Part shown: in pieces, positions 23,801 through 27,246 of the stretch
Layout of the letters: each line of letters opens with the position of its first letter
Position numbering within the stretch: position 1 is the stretch's first letter
Origin: Candidatus Aminicenantota bacterium
GTDB taxonomy: Bacteria; Acidobacteriota; Aminicenantia; UBA2199
DNA length: 27,246 nucleotides
Direction: 5' to 3'
Assembly (NCBI GenBank): GCA_020355945.1
Contig: CP070627.1
Coordinates: 7,218,294-7,245,539, forward strand
The notes under the pieces: model-generated
What the model saw: only the letters and a program-made list of their open reading frames with translations
The model's database searches: none
What the model was told of the DNA's origin: nothing
Program-made: the position numbers and the translations under genes

Positions 23801-25420
23801 GAATACTGCACAAAGCTCTTTAAACAGGAAACCATAGAACGATTTATTTCCTTTTATAAAAAGATAATATCTTCGATTTTAAATGACCCCAATAAAAAGC
23901 TGTCTCAAGTCGAGTTAATTTCGGAACAAGAAAAGAAACAAATCTTAATTGATTTTAATGATACCAATGCAGGGTATCCACCGGATAATACAATACATGA
24001 GCTATTTGAAGAACAGGTTGAACGTACCCCTGATAACCTGGCCGTGGTAGGAGTGGCCCACGAATTACCCGAATTACTCGAAATAGCATCCTCAAAGGGA
24101 ACAGGGGGGCTTGCCCCCTTGTCCGCCTTGTCCGTACTCATGTCAATCACTTACAAAGAGTTAAATGAAAGGTGCAATCATCTGGCCCATGTATTACAGT
24201 CAAAAGGTACCGGATCGGATATGATCGTGGGTATTATGATAGAACCTTCTGTTGAAATGATCATTGGTATATTGGGAATCTTAAAAGCTGGCGGTGCCTA
24301 TTTGCCCATCGACCCCACCTACCCCGAAGAACGTATCAAATACAAGCTGGCTGACACCAGTGCCAAAATCCTGGTAACAACCAGGAGTTTGGTTGAGGAA
24401 GATAGGAAGCTGGGAACCTGGGAAGGCAAGAAGATTATTTTAGAAGAGGTTTTTAAAGATAATAATGGCTCTTCCCACCCCGCAGCACGCAACTCGCAAC
24501 TCGCTTATATAATCTACACCTCCGGGTCAACCGGGAAACCAAAAGGTGTGATGGTGGAACACCGGTCAGTGGTTAACCGGTTAAATTGGATGCAGCGCTT
24601 CTATCCCATCAGGAAAGACGATGTAATATTGCAAAAAATCCCTTTTACCTTTGATGTCTCCGCATGGGAGTTATTCCGGTGGTCCTTTCAAGGGGCTTCG
24701 CTGTGTTTACTGGGTCCCGGGGATGAAAAAAAACCGGGAGCAATCATTGAAGCTGTAGAAAAAGATAAAGTAACCACCATGCATTTTGTTCCCTCCATGT
24801 TACGTGTTTTCCTGGCCTACCTGGACCAATACGAGTCTTCCTCCCTTTCCCGTTTACGCCGGGTATTTTCCAGTGGAGAAGAATTAAAGGTGGACCTGGT
24901 GGAAAAATTTAATAAATTGTTGAAGCAAAAAAACGGGACACGGTTAATTAACTTATATGGCACAAGCGAAACCGCCGGGAATGTATCTTATTTTGATTGC
25001 TCCACAGGAGGCGCTCCTGGAAATATACTTATAGGAAAACCCATTGATAATATTGCGTTATATGTTTTAGATAAAGCATTGAATGTTCAACCTCCAGGAG
25101 TACCAGGGGAATTATATATAGCCGGAGAAGGTCTGTGCCAGGGCTATTTAAACTGCCCCGAATCCACGGCAGAGAAATTCCCGGAAAATCCCTTTGCTTC
25201 ACCACCGGGTAATCTCCTCCATCGCACCGGTGACCTTTGCAGGTGGCTGCCCGATGGTAACCTGGAGTTCTTAGGGCGAAGCCCTCAACAGGCTAAAATA
25301 AATGGAAACCGGATAGAACTGAAACATAAAAAGAATGAATTAATAGTAAAAGAAATTACTGTTTCCAGGGATGCAAAAACCTCCAAATCAAGGTTGATAG
25401 AAGGTGATTTCGATTTTTAG
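17894..25420 (+). CDS. Hybrid PKS/NRPS protein KS-AT-KR-ACP-C-A, A domain truncated
   Basis: 2508 codons from the ATG at 17894 (an alternative at 17888 adds two). KS 12-440: Cys184, His320, His358. AT ~530-830: the active-site motif is GYSLGEY (Ser630) instead of GHSIGEY, and the specificity motif is HAIH (725-728) instead of HAFH, so its extender unit is less certain. KR ~930-1360: TGGLGGIG 1167-1174, Tyr1330. ACP: Ser1482. C ~1530-1960: HHIISDG 1712-1718. A from ~1985: TSGSTGKPKG 2209-2218, unusual YGTSET 2355-2360, HRTGDLCRW, then a degenerate A8 (GRSPQQAKINGNRIEL from 2461). The protein ends ~30 residues later, so the C-terminal lobe with the A10 lysine and any carrier protein are missing. 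Pocket D-V-W-H-F-S-L-G-N resembles Ser codes except its last residues. Two palindrome copies and a ~30-residue Pro-rich insert lie in C and A. The tail EGDFDF resembles that of the next protein. Confidence 0.94.
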   Translation: MSKKESETAGTGKEIAVIGMVGRFPGAGNIDEFWNNLKNGVDSISFFSHAELIERGGEFNSINHSDYVKAKMLLEDKEYFDAAFFSYTPLEAQIMAPQMRIFHECAWAAMEDAGYDPELYDGLIGLYAGASPSSYWEALSYFSGKNDEIGEFAAAQLNDKDYTNTRISYNLNLKGPVFSVQTACSTSLVAVHLACRGLLTGECKMALAGGITVITSPKQGYLFQEGMILSADGHCRAFDARAKGTIFGEGTGLVVLKRLKNAIADNDHIYAVIKGTAINNDGKRKVGFTAPSVDGQAEVIQTAQRIARVQPETIGYIETHGTGTALGDPVEIEALTLAFETDKRGFCAIGSVKSNIGHLDAAAGIAGLIKTVLALKHRQIPPSLHFENPNPGIDFENTPFFVNTGLKEWKNEKYPLRAGVSSFGIGGTNAHAVLEQAPTIPQSSKSREWQLILLSAKTHSALDRVTDNFLTYLEQNPGINLADAAYTLQVGRKALKYKRMAVIADGNYPVKALSSFDSHKNRTASTEKEKKPIVFMFSGQGSQYPDMGLHLYQKEPVFRRELDRCFDLLRPHGYDDIREILYPNSHNASKAEDMIHRVEICHPLLFSFEYALATLLMKWGIVPQAMIGYSLGEYVAAAISGVLSLEDALRLVAIRGKLIQTLPPGGMLSVPLAKKELLPLLKENLSIAIDNGPSCIVSGPEEVIHAFEKQMKKRKYLCIRVRTSHAIHSTMMQPILKEYEKVVGQVTLKNPRIPYISNITGKWLTAEQARDPNYWVNHLKETVRFADGIKKFLKDENTLFVEIGPGGDLGALVSRHLNNNAVRRVITIIRPQGKDFSDVYYLLNKIGFLWLEGVNINWSGLYSQETRHRIPLPTYSFEGQRYWLENDRINPANGTAGTLQLPRKTDMADWFYIPSWKRSLLPAQNYSDTREPPGQSHWLMFMDTTGMGNRLVKLLEKKGEDIIIVRQGKEFSRVNQREYTINAQHSNDYEALIKALKQLSKPVNKIIHLWGVTRDKTRRQGIEAVENAQNSGFYSLLYLAKAIGNQSVSDNLQVEVITSNMQEVSGEEWLCPEKATVLGPAKVIPQEFPFIRCRNIDIVFPETTVHGGWEEDKLARQLCAELSREPADVVVAFRGNHRWIQAFEPVHLPPPPEKIPKLKEKGVYLITGGLGGIGLSLAEFLVRNVRARLILTGRSTLPPQKEWENYLVSHQENDKISNKIRKVKELEALGGEVLVLSADVANREQMSEVIKRAQERFQGINGVIHAAGILGGNTFKTINQIGPLECQKQFQAKVYGLLVLGDIFRNQKLDFCLLTSSLSPILGGLGFVAYSAANQFMDSFVHYYNRKNPVPWISVNWADWRFKHRQEPSALGATVAEFNITPEQGIETFQRILSNGEISQVIVTAGDLQARLDQWVNLQSLRSGDESASQHPSSLQERPNLLNPYVAPSDDIEKILANIWKNLLGFKQVGIQDDFLDLGGDSLKAITVISRIHKEINVTLPLMQFFRRRTIESLSQYIKKAEKSLCTSIEPTEEKQHYVLSSAQKRLYILQQLEIKSIAYNESQTVLLEGEIDKKKLEETFRKLIKRHENLRTSFHMVEEKPVQRIHEELEFDIEYYQVKVEEGEGTRGLAPLPDKHETHSPQSETNIIKNFIRPFDLSQAPLMRVGLLELQHTPAAHRGHPRRGTYKSPPAPTTHQEESPGNRYILMVDMHHIISDGVSHTILIRDLIDFYKGNQLSPLPFQYKDFSEWRNRDEQRKVIESQRDYWLKEFAGEIPVLNLTTDYTRPTIQSFEGNTANFEIGEEETTALNRLAKKQATTLYILLVAMFNVLLARLSNQEDIIIGISLAGRRHADLDQIIGMFVNTLAVRNFPISEKTFTDFFTEVKENTLNAFENQDYPFEELVEQLPVNRDLSRNPLFDVMFVFQNRYFPKTGIPGLKLSPYKYKSQVSKFDLIFLTVESGDKLLFSYEYCTKLFKQETIERFISFYKKIISSILNDPNKKLSQVELISEQEKKQILIDFNDTNAGYPPDNTIHELFEEQVERTPDNLAVVGVAHELPELLEIASSKGTGGLAPLSALSVLMSITYKELNERCNHLAHVLQSKGTGSDMIVGIMIEPSVEMIIGILGILKAGGAYLPIDPTYPEERIKYKLADTSAKILVTTRSLVEEDRKLGTWEGKKIILEEVFKDNNGSSHPAARNSQLAYIIYTSGSTGKPKGVMVEHRSVVNRLNWMQRFYPIRKDDVILQKIPFTFDVSAWELFRWSFQGASLCLLGPGDEKKPGAIIEAVEKDKVTTMHFVPSMLRVFLAYLDQYESSSLSRLRRVFSSGEELKVDLVEKFNKLLKQKNGTRLINLYGTSETAGNVSYFDCSTGGAPGNILIGKPIDNIALYVLDKALNVQPPGVPGELYIAGEGLCQGYLNCPESTAEKFPENPFASPPGNLLHRTGDLCRWLPDGNLEFLGRSPQQAKINGNRIELKHKKNELIVKEITVSRDAKTSKSRLIEGDFDF
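22748..22759 (+). repeat. Short 6-nt Val-Lys/Glu repeat in the C domain of gene 4
   Basis: GTTAAG, GTTGAG encode VKVE in the same C-domain loop as in gene 3, directly before palindrome copy 4. This gives repeat plus palindrome at homologous positions in two genes. Confidence 0.6.
22773..22792. repeat. GC-rich coding palindrome, copy 4 (C domain of gene 4)
   Basis: Identical 20 nt to copies 1 and 2, read as EGTRGLAPL at the homologous C-domain loop to copy 3. The gene 1 C domains have no insertion there. Confidence 0.85.
22914..22947. repeat. Second GC-rich inverted-repeat insert in the C domain of gene 4
   Basis: GGCCGC (22918-22923) and GCGGCC (22929-22934) form a 6-bp stem with a 5-nt loop, and CCCCGGCGGGG (22937-22947) is a further hairpin. 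The segment lies inside about 30 extra residues rich in Pro, His and Arg (HTPAAHRGHPRRGTYKSPP), just upstream of the strand leading to HHIISDG. The gene 3 paralogue runs straight through (VGVIKEDDEKHILMVDMHH). Confidence 0.7.
24102..24121. repeat. GC-rich coding palindrome, copy 5 (A domain of gene 4)
   Basis: CAGGGGGGCTTGCCCCCTTG has one arm mismatch to the other copies and reads GTGGLAPL. It sits near the A-domain N-terminus, between LAVVG and ITYKELNERCN, where the gene 3 A domain has about 27 fewer residues. Confidence 0.8.
24491..24504 (+). repeat. 7-nt tandem repeat (AACTCGC)2
   Basis: Two AACTCGC units encode part of RNSQLA just before the A3 motif (YIIYTSGSTG) of the gene 4 A domain. 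The unit resembles AACCCGC at 14838-14851. Confidence 0.6.
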
Positions 25421-25440
25421 AAAAATAAAAAATAAAATTT

Positions 25441-25453
25441 GGGTGAAAAAATG
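25441..25453 (+). promoter_or_regulatory. Ribosome binding site deciding the start of gene 5
   Basis: GGGTGA at 25441-25446 lies 4 nt before the ATG at 25451. A TTG at 25439 is in frame but overlaps this site, so the ATG is preferred. Confidence 0.55.
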
Positions 25454-27142
25454 TCGGGTAAAAAAATATTATTAATGTTATTGCCTTTTTGGACACCATT
25501 TGTTCCTCCTTTAGGAATTGCCTGTCTAAAAAGTTATATGAAAAAATATAAATTCAATATAAAAACCTGTGATTTGAACCCGGAACCGGAATTTTGGGAT
25601 ATTCACAATAAATATATGGAATTCCTTAAAAAAAATATCCCGGTAGAAAAACAGGGGAATGTTAATACCACAGGTTTTGATGTGCTGATGACCCATTCTC
25701 TTGCATATTTAAATAAACAAGAAGAAAAAGATTATTTTCATTTATTACAGGAAATGTTATTTGAAAACTTTTTCTACAAAATAGAAATCAAACATATACA
25801 TTCACTGGATAGCCTGGTAGAAAAATTATATATGCACCTGGAAAATCACCTCGATAAAATATTTGCAAAAGAGCAGCCGGATGTTTTCGGTGTATCGGTA
25901 TTTAACTCGAACCTGGGCCCCTCTCTTTTTGCTTTAAAAGAATTCAAGAAAAAAAAACCAGGTGGAATAACAATTCTTGGGGGCGGCATTTTGTCCGACC
26001 AGTTACATCCGGATTCCTTCAATTTCAAAAATATTTTGGCCAGAATGGGAGCCTCAATAGACAAGATTGTGATTGGTGAAGGGGAAGTTCTTCTTTTTAA
26101 ATTATTAAGAGGAGAATTGCCGGATAATCAAAAAGTTTTTACTATTAAAGATATTAACAATGAAGTTCTGGATTTTACCAATGTTGGTGTCCCTGATTTT
26201 GGTGACTTTGATCTTGGGAAGTATCCCGAGTTGACAAGCTATGCTTCACGAAGTTGTCCCTTTCAATGTAAATTTTGTTCCGAGACCCTGCAGTGGGGAA
26301 AATATAGGAAGAAAAAAATGAAACAGGTGGTGGATGAGTTAATCGATTTACATAAAAAGTATAACTATTCACTATTTTTATTAGGTGATTCACTGCTGGA
26401 CCCGATCATTATGGACCTTTCCAGGGAATTTATATCAAGAGGAGACATATTATATTGGGATGGGTACTTACGTGTGTCTGATATGGCAGGAAATCCCGGG
26501 AATGCAATGCTGTGGCGTAGTGGTGGATTTTATCGTGCCCGTCTTGGAATTGAAAGCGGCTCAGAGAGGGTTCTGAAGCTAATGGATAAAAAAGTAACCC
26601 CTCATCATATCCACAGCACATTAAAGAGTCTGGCCAGGGCCGGGATCAAAACCACAACCTACTGGGTAACCGGATACCCGGGAGAAACAGAAGAGGATTT
26701 TCAACAAACATTGGATTTAATTGCCCAACTGAAAGATTATATTTTTTCGGCTGAATGTCATGCCTTTTGGTTTTACCCCAGCGGCCAGGTAAATTCTGAA
26801 AAATGGGTAAAAGAAAAAGGCATCACCCCATTATATTCGGAAAAACTTATCCGCTTATTAATGTTACAGTCATGGGTTTTAAATAGCGAACCCCGCAGGG
26901 AAGAAGTGCATGACAGGTTATTCAAATTTAAAGACCTCTGCAATAGATTGGATATACCGAACCCTTATAATTATGCCGATTGGTATCATGCCGATGAACG
27001 CTGGAAAATGCTTCATAAAACTGCTCCTCCATCAATGCTGGAATTAAAACAGGGAAACCATCAATATAATTTTATCAAAGAAAGTTCAACACATTCAGCG
27101 GCAAAAGAAAAATTTAAAATAGAAGGTGACTATGAGTTTTAA
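25451..27142 (+). CDS. Cobalamin-binding-type radical SAM enzyme
   Basis: 563 codons from the ATG at 25451, 30 nt after the gene 4 stop. The N-terminal ~215 residues look like the B12-binding Rossmann domain of class B radical SAM proteins: a start of the type LLPFWTPFVPPLGIACLKSY, FGVSVFN, then LGGGILSD. A radical SAM core follows, with CxxxCxxC ligands Cys269, Cys273 and Cys276 (SCPFQCKFC), then RLGIESGSERVLKLMDKK and TYWVTGYPGETEEDF, which are family hallmarks. Such enzymes often methylate unactivated carbons or do other radical chemistry, commonly in natural-product pathways; substrate and reaction cannot be read here. It sits between an NRPS with a broken A domain and the next NRPS start, which it overlaps by 11 nt, so it is co-translated with the assembly line. 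Its C-terminus, IEGDYEF, closely resembles gene 4's IEGDFDF, suggesting a shared docking tail. No DxHxxG cobalamin motif is obvious, which is common in this group. Confidence 0.85.
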   Translation: MSGKKILLMLLPFWTPFVPPLGIACLKSYMKKYKFNIKTCDLNPEPEFWDIHNKYMEFLKKNIPVEKQGNVNTTGFDVLMTHSLAYLNKQEEKDYFHLLQEMLFENFFYKIEIKHIHSLDSLVEKLYMHLENHLDKIFAKEQPDVFGVSVFNSNLGPSLFALKEFKKKKPGGITILGGGILSDQLHPDSFNFKNILARMGASIDKIVIGEGEVLLFKLLRGELPDNQKVFTIKDINNEVLDFTNVGVPDFGDFDLGKYPELTSYASRSCPFQCKFCSETLQWGKYRKKKMKQVVDELIDLHKKYNYSLFLLGDSLLDPIIMDLSREFISRGDILYWDGYLRVSDMAGNPGNAMLWRSGGFYRARLGIESGSERVLKLMDKKVTPHHIHSTLKSLARAGIKTTTYWVTGYPGETEEDFQQTLDLIAQLKDYIFSAECHAFWFYPSGQVNSEKWVKEKGITPLYSEKLIRLLMLQSWVLNSEPRREEVHDRLFKFKDLCNRLDIPNPYNYADWYHADERWKMLHKTAPPSMLELKQGNHQYNFIKESSTHSAAKEKFKIEGDYEF

Positions 27143-27246
27143 AGAAAATCAAGAAAGAACTATGGCTTCATACGGGATAAAAGATATATTGACTACAACC
27201 GGTTCGTTTAACAAAGAAATAAACTATTGGTTGGAAAAATTGTCGG
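27132..27246 (+). CDS. N-terminus of a further NRPS protein (partial, runs off the window)
   Basis: The ATG at 27132 overlaps the last 11 nt of the radical SAM gene, with a GAAGGTGA ribosome binding site upstream. 38 complete codons are visible, beginning MSFKENQERTMASYGIKDIL and containing INYWLEKLS. A Y-W-L-x-x-L-S/G motif is typical of the middle of condensation domains and of short C-derived leader segments before A domains in NRPS proteins. I infer another NRPS, possibly starting at or near an A domain that replaces the broken one of gene 4. The visible part is too short for a firm family call. Confidence 0.5.
   Translation, partial: MSFKENQERTMASYGIKDILTTTGSFNKEINYWLEKLS

Noticed and set aside
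25260..25440. Frameshift explaining the truncated A domain of gene 4
   Set aside because: Only about 100 nt separate the A8 motif from the next gene, too little for the missing lobe in any frame; a deletion fits better.

Overview
The window is one end of a modular hybrid NRPS/PKS locus. Four very large genes (about 1000 to 2500 codons), a radical SAM gene and the first codons of a further NRPS gene all lie on the + strand from 1713 to the right edge. Gaps between them are tiny or the genes overlap, so they read as one operon. Moderate-to-low G+C, Shine-Dalgarno starts and the style of the assembly-line proteins suggest an uncultured bacterium. Aminicenantes/Acidobacteria-like is my guess from memory of similar proteins; Chloroflexi, Cyanobacteria or deltaproteobacteria are possible. 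Nothing in the window fixes the taxon.

Left flank (1-1712): a gene graveyard. A class I methyltransferase on the - strand is cut off after about 95 residues and runs into an unrelated, shifted reading frame. About 1.1 kb of AT-rich DNA follows with no credible gene. It holds four copies of a related 18-nt motif and, just before the operon, a short relic of an FtsX/MacB-type ABC permease carrying an in-frame stop.

Assembly line (1713-25420): gene 1 is C-T-C, and its first module has no adenylation domain. Gene 2 is A-T-KS-AT-KR-ACP, gene 3 is KS-AT-ACP-C-A-T, and gene 4 is KS-AT-KR-ACP-C-A with the A domain cut off before its C-terminal lobe. Gene 5 is a probable cobalamin-dependent radical SAM enzyme, and gene 6 (partial) looks like the start of another NRPS. 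By colinearity the chain would be: unknown acyl/aminoacyl unit, an amino acid with a possibly acidic side chain (pocket DPRHLAILAK), a reduced malonyl unit, an unreduced malonyl unit, glycine (pocket DILQIGVIWK, close to the glycine code), a further reduced ketide, then a Ser-like residue (DVWHFSLGNK) whose A domain is broken. No thioesterase, DH, ER or epimerase is visible.

The most unusual feature is a set of in-frame DNA insertions inside the megasynthases. A 20-nt GC-rich palindrome (9-bp arms, 2-nt centre) occurs five times. It is always translated as T-(R/G)-G-L-A-P-L and always sits in linkers or surface loops. It often lies beside short tandem repeats with periods of 6, 7 or 9 nt. Paralogous domains in the same window lack the insertions and serve as natural empty sites. 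Together these look like a coding-compatible palindromic and minisatellite repeat system.
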